Below are positions 25,522 through 34,971 of a DNA stretch of 64,000 bases, piece after piece; positions within the stretch are counted from its first letter, which is position 1; every line of letters starts with the position of its first letter. Source of the DNA: Methylicorpusculum oleiharenae (lineage in GTDB: Bacteria > Pseudomonadota > Gammaproteobacteria > Methylococcales > Methylomonadaceae); contig NZ_WUTY02000001.1 of assembly GCF_009828925.2 (NCBI RefSeq), positions 2,262,492 through 2,326,491 of the forward strand, given 5' to 3'. The notes under the pieces were generated by a model that saw only the letters and a program-made list of their open reading frames with translations, made no database searches and was not told the origin of the DNA. Made by a program: the position numbers and the translations under genes.

Positions 25522-26400
25522 ATGCAGGATAGTAATGTGTTGCCGGTAAATAAAGTTGGAATTATCGGTGCGACCAGTTTGGTCGGTGATTGTTTGGTGA
25601 AACAGCTGGTTCAATCTGGCATTCGCGTTGCCGCTTATTCGCGGCGGGACAGGCTTTCTAACGTGGATGGAGTTGATTGGCATCGGCTGGATGCTGCTGC
25701 GGCATTAGATGATAAGTCGATTAAATATTGGGTGTCATTGGCACCGATCACGGCTTTGCCCAGCTGCTTTTCGTTGCTGGAAGCGCAAGGAGTGCGTCGT
25801 GTTGTGGTGTTGTCTTCCACCAGTCGCTTTACTAAAGTGGACTCTTCAAATGCTGAAGAAAAGGCGTATGCGCTACGTTTCGCTGAATCAGAAGCGTTAT
25901 TTCAATCGTGGGCGGAAAATTTGGGTATAGAGTGGGTGATTTTACGTCCCACCTTGATCTATGGCCTTAAGCGCGATACCAATGTGGGTGAAATTGCCCG
26001 GTTCATTCGGCGCTTCGGTTTCTTTCCACTCTTGGGTCAAGCCAGCGGTTTGCGTCAACCCATTCATGCGCAAGATGTCGCGGGTGCCTGCTTGGCCGCA
26101 TTACAAGCTCCGTCAGCCGCTAACCGGTCGTATAATATTTCGGGAGCTGAAACGCTGACTTATAGAGCGATGGTTTCGCGAATATTTCTAGCCATGCATC
26201 GGCAACCTCGAGTTTTTTCTATCCCTTTATGGCTATTTCAGATGGCTGTTGCCGTTTTGAGACTGCTGCCTCGATACCGGCTTTGGACTGCTGCTATGGC
26301 CGAACGGATGAACCAGGATTTAGTGTTTGACCACAGCGACGCAGCCCGTGATTTTGGTTTTCAGTCCCGAGAATTTAAGTTGAGCAGCGACGATATTTAA
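25522..26400 (+). CDS. NAD-dependent epimerase/dehydratase family protein
   Basis: A 292-residue atypical or extended SDR. The dinucleotide-binding motif is GIIGATSLVGDCLVKQL. A strand ends VVVLSSTSRF, followed by WVILRPTLIYG, GQASGLRQPIHAQDVAGACLAAL and YNISGAETLTYRAMV. The canonical YxxxK is not obvious, so it may be a sugar-nucleotide or lipid-linked sugar reductase with altered chemistry, or a NAD-binding protein. It stands alone after a 261-base gap, at the end of the polysaccharide locus, and probably belongs to it. Confidence 0.75.
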   Translation: MQDSNVLPVNKVGIIGATSLVGDCLVKQLVQSGIRVAAYSRRDRLSNVDGVDWHRLDAAAALDDKSIKYWVSLAPITALPSCFSLLEAQGVRRVVVLSSTSRFTKVDSSNAEEKAYALRFAESEALFQSWAENLGIEWVILRPTLIYGLKRDTNVGEIARFIRRFGFFPLLGQASGLRQPIHAQDVAGACLAALQAPSAANRSYNISGAETLTYRAMVSRIFLAMHRQPRVFSIPLWLFQMAVAVLRLLPRYRLWTAAMAERMNQDLVFDHSDAARDFGFQSREFKLSSDDI

Positions 26401-26455
26401 TTTAAGGCTATGTACCCGTTAATAGTTGGTTCTCGACTCGGTCCGGATTGTCGGG

Positions 26456-26658
26456 GTCCAGGACACAAGGGCGTGCTACAGCCTTTGCCATCCGTGGCTT
26501 CTGGGCTCATGCCGGGCTGTCCTGCCCGGCACCCTTCGGGCGAGTGCGAATCCGCTCCAGGCGGATTGGTCCGGCAATCCCTGCCGGAACGACGGCAACT
26601 ATTACTGCAAACACAGTTCCCTAACAAGCCTGGACATCCCTATAAAAACTGGGAAACT
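26456..26658. repeat. Composite intergenic repeat with nested palindromes
   Basis: The 465-base gap 26401-26865 is mostly repeat. 26456-26504 is the inverse of the sequence at 3365-3413. Next come the palindromes GCCGGGCTGTCCTGCCCGGC and CATCCG...CGGATT-like pairs, then CCGGCAATCCCTGCCGG. Bases 26581-26658 match 42373-42450 at 72 of 78 positions by my count, including CTCCCTAACAAGCCTGGACA-like sequence. The short open frames across it are low-complexity products of the palindromes, and no gene was supported. Confidence 0.75.
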
Positions 26659-26865
26659 AGAGCTTTAAACTATCAGTGCCTTATTTAATGTATCAGTTTT
26701 AGTTCTATTGTCGTTACCGTTGATGGGGTCAGAGGCAACTTCCCGATATAAGGCAGGAGATTATTACTTTGGAAAAAGTGGTCATTTCGTTTATTGCCGA
26801 TCAGTTTCGTTATGCTAAGCTAACCTGCAATTTTGATTTTTTCCTCTATCCCTACAGAGCAGCTT

Positions 26866-27303
26866 ATGGCCACTTCTTTGCTTCATGAACTGGATTTTTA
26901 CGCTTGGACTCAGCAACAGGTTGCTCTTATTAAATCGGGTAATTTTGTTGATGTCGATTTTAAACATTTAATCGAAGAGATAGAGCGTATGGGGGTAAAT
27001 GAGCGGCGAGAATTGATCAATCGGCTTGCTGTTTTATCAGCACATCTCTTGAAGTGGCATTATCAACCTTCTTTTCGTGGCCGGAGTTGGCAACTCACGA
27101 TAAAAAAACAACGGCGTCAGCTGCAACGGCTCCTTAAGGATAATCCCAGTTTACAGGCAAGGCTGGCAGAGTTTATCGCTGATGCCTATGTGGATTCCGT
27201 CTTACTGGCAGCCAAGGAAACCGGATTGGAAGAATCGGATTTCCCCGTCCAATGTCCATACGGTCAAGATGATATTTTGGATTCGGAATTTTATCCGGTA
27301 TAG
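26866..27303 (+). CDS. DUF29 family protein
   Basis: A 145-residue protein starting MATSLLHELDFYAWTQQQVALIKSG, the hallmark N-terminus of DUF29, followed by LIEEIERMGVNERRELINRL, LLKWHYQP and the basic RGRSWQLTIKKQRRQLQRLL. The C-terminus has FPVQCPYGQDDILD, also usual for the family. Function is unknown; DUF29 genes often occur in several copies in cyanobacteria and Gammaproteobacteria. A TTG at 26833 would lengthen the frame by 11 residues, but the ATG matches family starts. Neighbours give no functional clue. Confidence 0.88.
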   Translation: MATSLLHELDFYAWTQQQVALIKSGNFVDVDFKHLIEEIERMGVNERRELINRLAVLSAHLLKWHYQPSFRGRSWQLTIKKQRRQLQRLLKDNPSLQARLAEFIADAYVDSVLLAAKETGLEESDFPVQCPYGQDDILDSEFYPV

Positions 27304-27462
27304 CAATAATCTGATAGCGCCTGTCATGCTCGCTAAGTCGAAGCGGGTAGTTTAAAAGAATATTAGAAATTAAGGGTTGTATAACACCAGTATTTAATAC
27401 TTTTAATAATTAGAAATAGCTAATATACTAAATTATTAGCACACCCGCATGAGGTAACCCCA

Positions 27463-29082
27463 ATGAAATCGCCAATCAATCAACAACGCCGTCAATGGTT
27501 GAAATACGCTGCAATAACTGCTGTTGGAGCGGCAACTTATCCTACTTGGGCCCAAGCGACTGGAAAATTTAAAGCCGTCAATCAGCCTTCCGCTAATTTT
27601 ATTCCTGATGTCGAAATTGAGTTAACTCAAGAAGTCGCGCATGTTCAATTGCTGGATGGACAAAAGACGCGCGTCTGGAAAGTTCTGGGCAAAGTTTTAA
27701 AAGGCCCGTCTGATGCCCTGCAAAATTCTGCTGATACGTATCTGGCACCTACGATTCGTTTGCGTAAAGGTCAAAAAGTCAGAATCTTTTTAAACAATAA
27801 TTTACCGGCTCATTCCATTCTGCACTGGCATGGTTTGCATGTTCCCGCCATTATGGATGGCAATCCCATGTTTGCGATTGGTACCGGAGAAACTTATATT
27901 TATGAGTTCGAGCTGCTAAACCGGGCAGGAATGTATTGGTATCATGCCCATACTCACAATCTCACGGCCAAGCAGGTGTATTCCGGATTGGCGGGTTTAT
28001 TTATCGTTCAGGACGATGCTGAAGAAGCGCTTGATTTGCCGGCCGGTGAATTTGAAGTGCCTTTGGTCATCCAGGATCGCAGCTTCGACAAAGAGAATCA
28101 ACTGGCTTACAGCGATCATATGATGCAGCGTATGCAAGGTTTTCTGGGCGAACGGATTCTTGTCAACGGCCAGCCTGATTATGTTATGCCGGTCGCCGGA
28201 CAGGCCTACCGGCTAAGATTGTTGAACGGTTCAAATTCCCGAATTTACAAGTTGGGCTGGAGTGATGGTGCGAAACTCACTGTCATTGGCGTCGATGGCG
28301 GATTATTGGAAAAACCGCAAGTTTATCCGTATGTCATACTGGCACCTGGCGAGCGAGTGGAATTGTGGGTTGATTTCGGCACGCGCGAGGTGGGTTCGGA
28401 AGTGACACTTAGAAGTCTTCCCTTCGAATCGTCTATGCATGGCGGTATGGGCATGATGGGCGGCGGCGGTATGATGGGGGGTGGCCGGCGAGGCATGATG
28501 GGCGGCGGAATGATGGGCATGATGTCCGGTTCCGCGCTGCCGTTGGGCAGTGAATATAATCTGTTCAGTGTGAAGGTGGTTAAAGCCGGAAAGGGCAAAT
28601 CAAAATTACCGGAAAAATTGACGCCCATATCAAAGCTCAAGATGAACGATGCGGCCAATGCTGACAAGCCAAGATCGATCAGGCTTTCCATGCGGCATAT
28701 GTCGGCGTTGTTGAATGGACGTTCTTATAAAATGAACGATGTAAAAGCAGATGAGATCATTCCTGTAAATACCTTGCAAGTGATTGAATTTGATAATGGC
28801 TTTGGCGGAATGAACGGGATGGCGATGCCGCATCCCATGCATTTGCACGGTGAGCAGTTTCAAGTCATCAAACGTCAGGTCAACGCCAATTCCAGCGATA
28901 CTTATGCCTCAGTTTCGGCTGGATTGGTCAGAGGCGGCTGGAAGGATACCGTACTCGTCATGCCGGGTGAAAAAGTAACGGTACTAAAGCCCTTCAATGA
29001 CTATACCGGTCTGTTTATGTATCACTGCCATAATCTCGAACACGAAGATCTGGGCATGATGCGGGATTTGTTGATTAAGTAA
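27463..29082 (+). CDS. Multicopper oxidase (CueO-like) with Met/Gly-rich loop
   Basis: A 539-residue periplasmic laccase-type enzyme. The N-terminus has a Tat-like signal (RRQWLK at 9-14, hydrophobic run, TWAQA). Copper-binding motifs are complete: HWHG (121-124), YHAHTHN (160-166), HPMHLHG and HCHNLEHEDLGMM (521-533), supplying type 1, 2 and 3 copper ligands. Residues about 326-354 are a loop of Met and Gly with runs such as MGMMGGGGMMGGG, like the Met-rich Cu(I)-binding insert of CueO. It probably oxidises Cu(I), protecting a copper-demanding cell. No copper regulator or exporter gene is adjacent. Confidence 0.93.
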   Translation: MKSPINQQRRQWLKYAAITAVGAATYPTWAQATGKFKAVNQPSANFIPDVEIELTQEVAHVQLLDGQKTRVWKVLGKVLKGPSDALQNSADTYLAPTIRLRKGQKVRIFLNNNLPAHSILHWHGLHVPAIMDGNPMFAIGTGETYIYEFELLNRAGMYWYHAHTHNLTAKQVYSGLAGLFIVQDDAEEALDLPAGEFEVPLVIQDRSFDKENQLAYSDHMMQRMQGFLGERILVNGQPDYVMPVAGQAYRLRLLNGSNSRIYKLGWSDGAKLTVIGVDGGLLEKPQVYPYVILAPGERVELWVDFGTREVGSEVTLRSLPFESSMHGGMGMMGGGGMMGGGRRGMMGGGMMGMMSGSALPLGSEYNLFSVKVVKAGKGKSKLPEKLTPISKLKMNDAANADKPRSIRLSMRHMSALLNGRSYKMNDVKADEIIPVNTLQVIEFDNGFGGMNGMAMPHPMHLHGEQFQVIKRQVNANSSDTYASVSAGLVRGGWKDTVLVMPGEKVTVLKPFNDYTGLFMYHCHNLEHEDLGMMRDLLIK

Positions 29083-29100
29083 GGATCTTGTTAAAAATAA

Positions 29101-29217
29101 CCGCCCCTTTGAAAAAAGGGGGCTTGATTAAAAAACTCCCTCAGTCCCACGGCAACTGCTCCATGCGTTGTCCTTCCTTCTTCTGCATCACTGCAGCCCT
29201 CTTTTTAAAAAGAAGGG
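29101..29217. terminator. Convergent-gene spacer with two hairpins
   Basis: Between the convergent oxidase and GGDEF genes, CCCCTTT/AAAGGGG (29104-29110 with 29115-29121) forms a 7-bp stem with a GAAA loop. A near-perfect inverted repeat CCCTCTTTTTAAAAAGAAGGG lies at 29197-29217. T tracts are weak outside the stems, so these are terminator-like rather than textbook terminators. Confidence 0.4.
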
Positions 29218-29317
29218 TGAATAAGCGAGTGATTTGGCACAATCGGAATTTCAGGAAGTTATTTGTGGCCATATCCTAAGTGGAATACAATCCGCTCCCG
29301 CAAGGGAAACACCAGTG

Positions 29318-30925
29318 TCAATGATGTGTTACGTTGAAAAAATGGATTTTATTTTTACCGGACTGCTTTGCGTTGTACATGGCTTGATCGGCTTGCCGCA
29401 ACAGTACATCGGCTTCTATGTTGCCGGATTGATCAACCGCTACGCCAATACTGGCAGTCACTTGGCACGTCTGGTCTTGTATCCTGATCGTTTCGGCAAT
29501 CGAGTTGAGTATGCGCTGCAAGGTTTTTTCACATTCAATCACATCATGCAAGCGGGGTAGCAAGATGATAAATTCATCGCCGCCTAACCGCGCTACGGTG
29601 TCGGATTCCCGGATGATATGACTGATGCGCTTGGCTATTTCGATTAAAACAACATCTCCGGCTGAATGCCCGAGAGTGTCATTGATCGGTTTGAAGCCGT
29701 CCAGATCAAGATAGCATACTGCCATTAAAGTAGGTTCCCGTTTGATTTGTAATAAAGCCTGCTGCATTCTATCGCTCAACAGGACGCGGTTAGGAATGCC
29801 GGTCAGTGCATCATAGTAGGCAATCTTCTGTAGCCGCTCTTCATATTTTTTAAGCGATGTGATGTCTGAAAAAATACCAACAAAATTAATTAACTGGTTT
29901 TTATCGTTGTGCACTGACGAAATGGTCAGCAATTCGGCGTAAATCTCACCGTTTTTTTTGCGATTCCATATTTCGCCTTTCCAGAAACCTTCGGTAATCA
30001 AACTTTCCCACATCATGTTGAAATAGTCGGCTTTTTGAATGCCTGATTGCAAAATACGTGGATTCTGACCTACCACTTCATCGCGGCTATAGCCGGTAAT
30101 CCTTGCGAAGCCCTCGTTTACTTCGATGATGTTGGCTTTATGATCGGTTATGACGATGCCCTCGCGCGTATTTTCGAAAACGCGTTTACTCAAGCGCATA
30201 CTGTTTTCGGCGGCCAGTTTGTCGGTAATATCGCGTGCTGAGGCATAAATTTCCGCATGCGATGGAGAGGCTTGCCACTCCAGCCAGCAATACCCGCCGG
30301 CTTTATTCTTATACCGGTTTACGAAGCCGGATATTTCTTTACCTTGAAAGAGATTTTTGACAGCCTCATGCGTCTTTTCTTTATCGTCCGGGTGTACAAA
30401 ATCCCAAATTGTTGCGCCTTCTATTTCTGATGGTTTGTAGCCTAAGACATTGTGCCAGGCTGTGTTTACTCTCTGGAAACGTCCATCGGCATCTACAATA
30501 CAAAATAAATCCAAACCCAAAGAAAAAAAATTGCTCATTTTTTCTTGCAGCTGTTTTAGTGCCAGCTGATTCCGGATGCGTAACTTGGTGATGTCCGGGT
30601 TGAATGGTTTGCTGATGAAATCCAGCGCACCCAGTTGCAGGCCTTTGCTTTCTGACTCTTTATCATTGGTGCCGGTTATAAAAATAACGGGAATTTCACG
30701 GCAGACGGGGTCTTCCTTTAGTTTTTTACAGACTTCATAACCGTCAAGTTCAGGCATCACGACATCAAGAAGGATTAAATCCGGAGGTGTTTTTTTGGCG
30801 ATTTCCAGCGCTGTAAACCCGTTATTGGCGACTTTGATAAGGTAATCATCACTTAATAGCCCCGCCAATATCTGTATATTAAGCGGCATATCGTCAACGA
30901 TAAGTAGGGTGAATTTAGTAGTCAA
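29318..30925 (-). CDS. Response regulator with two PAS domains and a GGDEF diguanylate cyclase
   Basis: A 535-residue soluble protein. The receiver domain (about 5-120) has the acidic pocket VDD, phospho-acceptor D54 in ILLDVVMPELDGYEV, and the conserved Lys in SKPFNP. Two PAS domains follow (about 130-245 and 250-365), the second with GYSRDEVVGQNPRILQSG. The GGDEF domain (about 372-530) has an intact ARLGGDEF and an RESD I-site five residues before it, so it should make c-di-GMP with product inhibition. There is no EAL domain. It is downstream of, and on the same strand as, the corrinoid/kinase operon, and could be an output of that hybrid kinase. Confidence 0.93.
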   Translation of the reverse strand: MTTKFTLLIVDDMPLNIQILAGLLSDDYLIKVANNGFTALEIAKKTPPDLILLDVVMPELDGYEVCKKLKEDPVCREIPVIFITGTNDKESESKGLQLGALDFISKPFNPDITKLRIRNQLALKQLQEKMSNFFSLGLDLFCIVDADGRFQRVNTAWHNVLGYKPSEIEGATIWDFVHPDDKEKTHEAVKNLFQGKEISGFVNRYKNKAGGYCWLEWQASPSHAEIYASARDITDKLAAENSMRLSKRVFENTREGIVITDHKANIIEVNEGFARITGYSRDEVVGQNPRILQSGIQKADYFNMMWESLITEGFWKGEIWNRKKNGEIYAELLTISSVHNDKNQLINFVGIFSDITSLKKYEERLQKIAYYDALTGIPNRVLLSDRMQQALLQIKREPTLMAVCYLDLDGFKPINDTLGHSAGDVVLIEIAKRISHIIRESDTVARLGGDEFIILLPRLHDVIECEKTLQRILNSIAETIRIQDQTCQVTASIGVAVDQSGNIEADVLLRQADQAMYNAKQSGKNKIHFFNVTHH

Positions 30926-31018
30926 GGTGATCTGGGAGGATTATCAAATTCTAATATTAGATTATGACTAACAACCAATAAGCTGGCAAGATGAGACGTG
31001 TAGTAATTGTTACAAAAA

Positions 31019-31116
31019 CCGTATCTGCTCCCCCTCCAATTTTAGTGGGTGTAGGTGGTTTTATGCGTCCTTTGAAATCAAGCACCTACATCCTTAATTC
31101 AAAGTGGGCGATAAGT
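31019..31116. repeat. Dispersed hairpin repeat, copy A
   Basis: In the 319-base gap 30926-31244. It shares CCGTATCTGCTCC, TTAGTGGGTGTAGGTGGTT, GCGTCCTTTGAAATCAAG and AATTCAAAG.GGGCG with 63032-63159. The arms GGGTGTAGGTG and CACCTACATCC are near inverses, so transcripts would fold. No gene was supported in this gap. Confidence 0.7.
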
Positions 31117-31244
31117 TACACAAAAACTTTTTGTACTGAGCTGATCCGGTTAAGCTCAACCGTGTCTATCCATGAGCCCCCTATCTCTGGAAATGCTCAG
31201 ATCTAACGAATATTTGAGTAAAAAAGGAATGATAGGATATTAGC

Positions 31245-34200
31245 TCATTTGTCTTTGATATTCCGCAAATGCCTATGCGCCTCTATGTAATTGAAATTAT
31301 GAATGTGGCTAACCATAGCTTCAAATTCATCTTGCCATTCAACAGGCAGGTTTCGGCCGATACGATCGAGTAATGCGTCATTAATGAAACTGTTTTCCGT
31401 CAGTAGTTTATCGAGTTCATTGAGTCCCGACTCCGCTTCTTTTGCATCATGCTTGCCGGGAGTTAAAGCCGCCACCGGGTATTGATGGAGCATTTGCGTG
31501 ATATCAGCAAGCGTCTTTTCAAACACGGTTCGCCAGGCATTGACGGTATCCGGATGATGCTCATTTTTTTTGAGTTGATTGTCCAGCGTTTCAGTAATGC
31601 GATGCAGATTCTTTGCGCCCAGATTTCCCGCTGCACCTTTGAGTTTATGGGCTTTTTTTTCAGCGTTATCTAATGCACCATTTTCTATATCGGAGATAAG
31701 TTGCCTGGCATCAATGGGTGCTTGTTGATGAAATAACGAGAACAGATTGATTAAAGCGGACCGGTTGCCGCCTAACATTTGAATTAGAGGGGTCAGGTCA
31801 AAGTCAGGTAAGGCAGAGCAAAAAGCTATCCATGAAGCCTCTATGACGGGCTCAGCCAGTTTGGCGCTGAGTTCATTTTCCGGATGGATCCAGAGAACCA
31901 GCGTGGAAATCAGCTCTTCCGGATTGATCGGTTTGGAGACGAAGTCATTCATGCCATGAGACAGGCAGTTTTCCCTTTCGGTAAATGTAACGCCTGCTGA
32001 CAGGGCAATGATCGGTAATTCAGCATGACGTTGATTTTTCCGAATTTCGCGGGTTGCCTCAATTCCGCCCATGACAGGCATTTGAATATCCATCAGGACG
32101 GCGTCAAAGTTTTGTTGCTCAACTTTTTCTAACGCCTCTTTGCCGTTGATGGCCACGTCTACCACTATGCCGCAAAGTTTTAAAAATTCCTTTACCACCT
32201 GCTGATTGACTTCGTTGTCCTCTACAATCAGGATACGTTTACCGCGAATGGAATGACCCAGATCTGATAATTCGTTGGTTAATAAGCCGGACTGAAGGTT
32301 ATTTCGATGACGCGTTAAACGGTGCTTGCCTTTGTCTGTTATTGTCAGCGGTAAATCAAAAAAGAAAGTCGTGCCTAAGCCGGGCTGGCTATCGACAAAA
32401 AACTGCCCGTCCATCATGGCTAGAAGTTTGGAACTGATGGCCAGACCTAAACCTGTTCCGCCAAACCGTCGGGTAATAGAGCCGTCGACCTGGCTGAATG
32501 GCTGGAAGAGTTTATCCCTGTCGGCTTTGGTAATGCCGATGCCGGTATCTTTTACCGAAAAATTCAGAAGCGCTTGTGTGCCTGCGCATTCCTTTAGAGA
32601 CACCGTCAGAAAAACCCCGCCGTGTTCGGTAAACTTGATGGCATTACTTAACAGATTGGCAAGTATCTGTTGTAGCCGCAGGGCATCGCCTATCAGATTG
32701 CGCGGAATGCCAGTCGGTACATCGATAGAAAAATCCAGCTCTTTGGCGCGTGCGCGGATTTCGAACAAATTACGCAAGTTATCCAATAGCACGTCAAGAT
32801 CAAAGGGCGCATTTTCAATTTCCATACGGTCGGCTTCAATCTTGGAAAAGTCCAAAATGTCGTTAAGAATGCCGAGCAGGTTTTGCGATGATAACAACGC
32901 TTTATTCAGGTAATTTCTAACTTCCCGCGTAGACGGCTGATTTAATGCCAATTGCGTCAGTCCGATGATGCCGTTCATCGGCGTTCGGATTTCATGTGAC
33001 ATATTGGCAAGAAATTCGGATTTGGATTTGGCCGCATGTTCGGCAAGATCTTTGGCTTCGCGCAAGGCCGACTCTGTCTGGATGCGTTCGGTAATATCGG
33101 TAGAAATACCGCATAAGGCATAAATGCTGCCGTCTTCTTTTCGTAGCGGCAGTTTAACCGACCAGTAGGTTAGCGTTTGCCCCGTAGTTGTAACCGTTCC
33201 GGTTTCTTCGCACCGGATGGTCTCGCCATTGACCAGAACGCGCTGGTCATTTTGCAGGATAATTGCTTTGGATTCAGCGTCGAAAAATTTATCATCGCTG
33301 TAGCCGATAATATCTTCCGCATTGACGCGCCAAAGTTCTCGCGCCATACGATTCGCGAACAGATAACAGCCTTTAGTGTCTTTGAGATAAATGCAGGCGC
33401 TGACGTTTTCAAGCACTTCCATCAGCTTGTGTTCGCTTTGGCGCAGGTCAATTTCCAGGCGTCTTTGCTCCGTAATATCGTGAGCGGCCGCATAAATGAG
33501 TGTGCCTTGCGGTTGAGAATGCCATTCTATCCAGCGATAAGTGCCGTCTTTGTGTCGAAACCGGTTGATAAACCTGGAAACGATTTGGCCGTTTGTGAGT
33601 GTCGCTAACGCGTCTACAGTGATTTCCATATCGTCAGGATGGACTAGCTCCAGATAGGACCGGCCTTGAAGATCGGCAATGGGGTAGCCGAGTGTATGCT
33701 CCCAGGCGGGGTTTAACTTGACGAAATAACCATCACCATTGGCAATGCAGAATAAATCCATCGCATTGTTAAAGTAACTGTCCAACTCACGGGTTTTTTG
33801 CCTTAACGCCTCCTCGGCTTTCTGGCGGCTGTAATTGCGGATTTCGTTGCTGAGTATCAATGCCGCATGATTAAAAAAAATAGGTAGATATTTGCGTAAA
33901 GGCTCGCTATTGAAATGAATGTTTTCAAGCTTGATCACGCCGATTAGCTTATTGCCTTCCAGCAGCGGGAAGGCCCAGTTGCATGCGTGTTGCAACTGGA
34001 AACCATTGACCAGTAATTTCGTTTTATCGGTTTGTTCTTCAACCAGTCGATGATGATCAATGACTTGTTGGACGAGAGGGTCATCTACAGTTTCAATGAT
34101 TGCGTGAGTGCCGAAAAAATTAAAATAATTCAACTCTTCATCAATCCAGTAATAGATGATGGTATCGGTACCCCCTACAATTTCCATGATGCTGTTCAGC

Positions 34201-34361
34201 AAAGAAGCCAGCATGCCTTTTATGCCGGGGAGGGGGTCGATGCTTTCGATCAGACGGACAACAAGTTCCAAATACGCTTTTTCATTGGCGAGCTTGACCA
34301 TGCGTACACGGAGATGGTCTATCTCCGCTGCAGGGTTATCGGCATTCTCACTGGGCCGCAT
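31245..34361 (-). CDS. Hybrid sensor histidine kinase (GAF-like, PAS, PAS, HisKA, HATPase, REC, Hpt)
   Basis: A soluble kinase of 1038 residues from the ATG at 34361. A longer frame to 34418 would overlap the upstream gene by 71 bases; the chosen start overlaps by 14. Order: GAF-like sensor (about 30-180), PAS (195-300), PAS (310-430), HisKA with H456 in NMSHEIRTPMNG, HATPase (to 675), REC with D758 in VLMDIQMPVMGG, and Hpt with H905 in AHKLKGAAGNLGA. No transmembrane helix is seen, so it senses a cytoplasmic signal. It is the last gene of the corrinoid operon. The Hpt domain implies relay to a separate regulator, for which nearby REC proteins are candidates. Confidence 0.93.
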   Translation of the reverse strand: MRPSENADNPAAEIDHLRVRMVKLANEKAYLELVVRLIESIDPLPGIKGMLASLLNSIMEIVGGTDTIIYYWIDEELNYFNFFGTHAIIETVDDPLVQQVIDHHRLVEEQTDKTKLLVNGFQLQHACNWAFPLLEGNKLIGVIKLENIHFNSEPLRKYLPIFFNHAALILSNEIRNYSRQKAEEALRQKTRELDSYFNNAMDLFCIANGDGYFVKLNPAWEHTLGYPIADLQGRSYLELVHPDDMEITVDALATLTNGQIVSRFINRFRHKDGTYRWIEWHSQPQGTLIYAAAHDITEQRRLEIDLRQSEHKLMEVLENVSACIYLKDTKGCYLFANRMARELWRVNAEDIIGYSDDKFFDAESKAIILQNDQRVLVNGETIRCEETGTVTTTGQTLTYWSVKLPLRKEDGSIYALCGISTDITERIQTESALREAKDLAEHAAKSKSEFLANMSHEIRTPMNGIIGLTQLALNQPSTREVRNYLNKALLSSQNLLGILNDILDFSKIEADRMEIENAPFDLDVLLDNLRNLFEIRARAKELDFSIDVPTGIPRNLIGDALRLQQILANLLSNAIKFTEHGGVFLTVSLKECAGTQALLNFSVKDTGIGITKADRDKLFQPFSQVDGSITRRFGGTGLGLAISSKLLAMMDGQFFVDSQPGLGTTFFFDLPLTITDKGKHRLTRHRNNLQSGLLTNELSDLGHSIRGKRILIVEDNEVNQQVVKEFLKLCGIVVDVAINGKEALEKVEQQNFDAVLMDIQMPVMGGIEATREIRKNQRHAELPIIALSAGVTFTERENCLSHGMNDFVSKPINPEELISTLVLWIHPENELSAKLAEPVIEASWIAFCSALPDFDLTPLIQMLGGNRSALINLFSLFHQQAPIDARQLISDIENGALDNAEKKAHKLKGAAGNLGAKNLHRITETLDNQLKKNEHHPDTVNAWRTVFEKTLADITQMLHQYPVAALTPGKHDAKEAESGLNELDKLLTENSFINDALLDRIGRNLPVEWQDEFEAMVSHIHNFNYIEAHRHLRNIKDK

Positions 34362-34971
34362 GATGTTTTTGAGCGATAGCGTCTTGAAGAACGAGCTGCA
34401 GATGCTCCAGATCGACATCCATCCAGACCAGAGGCAAGTCTACGAATTGAGCGGCTAATACGGCGGCGGCAGAGAAATCTTCCGAACAGGGTGTACGTAA
34501 GGCAAGTATATATTTGTGGCTGCTGTGAAAGATTTCCCGAACCACGCTTGGATTTTTCCCGAAGACCTCGGTAATCATAGGTTCCCAGGTGTTTGCCCAG
34601 TCTTCGACCAAAAAGTAAGCGCCTTTGGACAATTCCTGCATAAACAGTTCGTAGCCCAGCAGCATAACGATACAGTTTTGGCCTTGTGTGCGCAGGGTAT
34701 GATGTTGTTCCAGATAGCTGTCCATTTTGGGATGACAGGCGCCGTAGAAAACGATGGTTTCTCTGTTTGAGTTTTCATCTGCGGTTAATGCCGAATTCAG
34801 TTCTGCGGCCAGTTTATCGAAATAATTATGAAGTGCTGAATGAAGAAATTGCGTTTGCAAATTCCAGCCGTTTAGATTGATGAGATACGTGACCTCTTTG
34901 CTCAGAATCCCGCAGCCGACCAGCACCATGGGTTTATTTTCTTCTACTATTGGCGGCATCCCGGATTTCAT
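34348..34971 (-). CDS. DUF1638 domain protein, corrinoid methyltransferase-associated
   Basis: A 207-residue protein resembling the DUF1638 family, which is repeatedly encoded with corrinoid proteins and UroD-type methyltransferases; its activity is unknown. Visible family-like features are an N-terminal VLVGCGILSKEVTYL, IVFYGACHPKMDSYL, NCIVMLLGYELFM and a C-terminal VDLPLVWMDVDLEHLQLVL. Cysteines in the first two motifs might bind a metal or cofactor. It overlaps the UroD gene by 4 bases and the kinase start by 14, placing it physically between methyl-transfer and signalling functions. Confidence 0.8.
   Translation of the reverse strand: MKSGMPPIVEENKPMVLVGCGILSKEVTYLINLNGWNLQTQFLHSALHNYFDKLAAELNSALTADENSNRETIVFYGACHPKMDSYLEQHHTLRTQGQNCIVMLLGYELFMQELSKGAYFLVEDWANTWEPMITEVFGKNPSVVREIFHSSHKYILALRTPCSEDFSAAAVLAAQFVDLPLVWMDVDLEHLQLVLQDAIAQKHHAAQ

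Noticed and set aside
26410-26688. Overlapping open frames on both strands between the epimerase and DUF29 genes
   Set aside because: They translate palindromic repeat DNA (runs such as LPGTLRASA and SGRDCRTN) and lack any recognised domain.
28323-28691. 122-codon antisense frame in the oxidase gene
   Set aside because: A Pro/Ile-rich translation of the Met/Gly codons on the opposite strand; no independent support.
29088-29279. 63-codon frame after the multicopper oxidase
   Set aside because: Covers terminator-like hairpins and has no conserved motif.
32326-32913. 195-codon plus-strand frame inside the hybrid kinase gene
   Set aside because: Fully antisense to well-conserved kinase motifs; a shadow frame, Ser/Arg-rich without domains.
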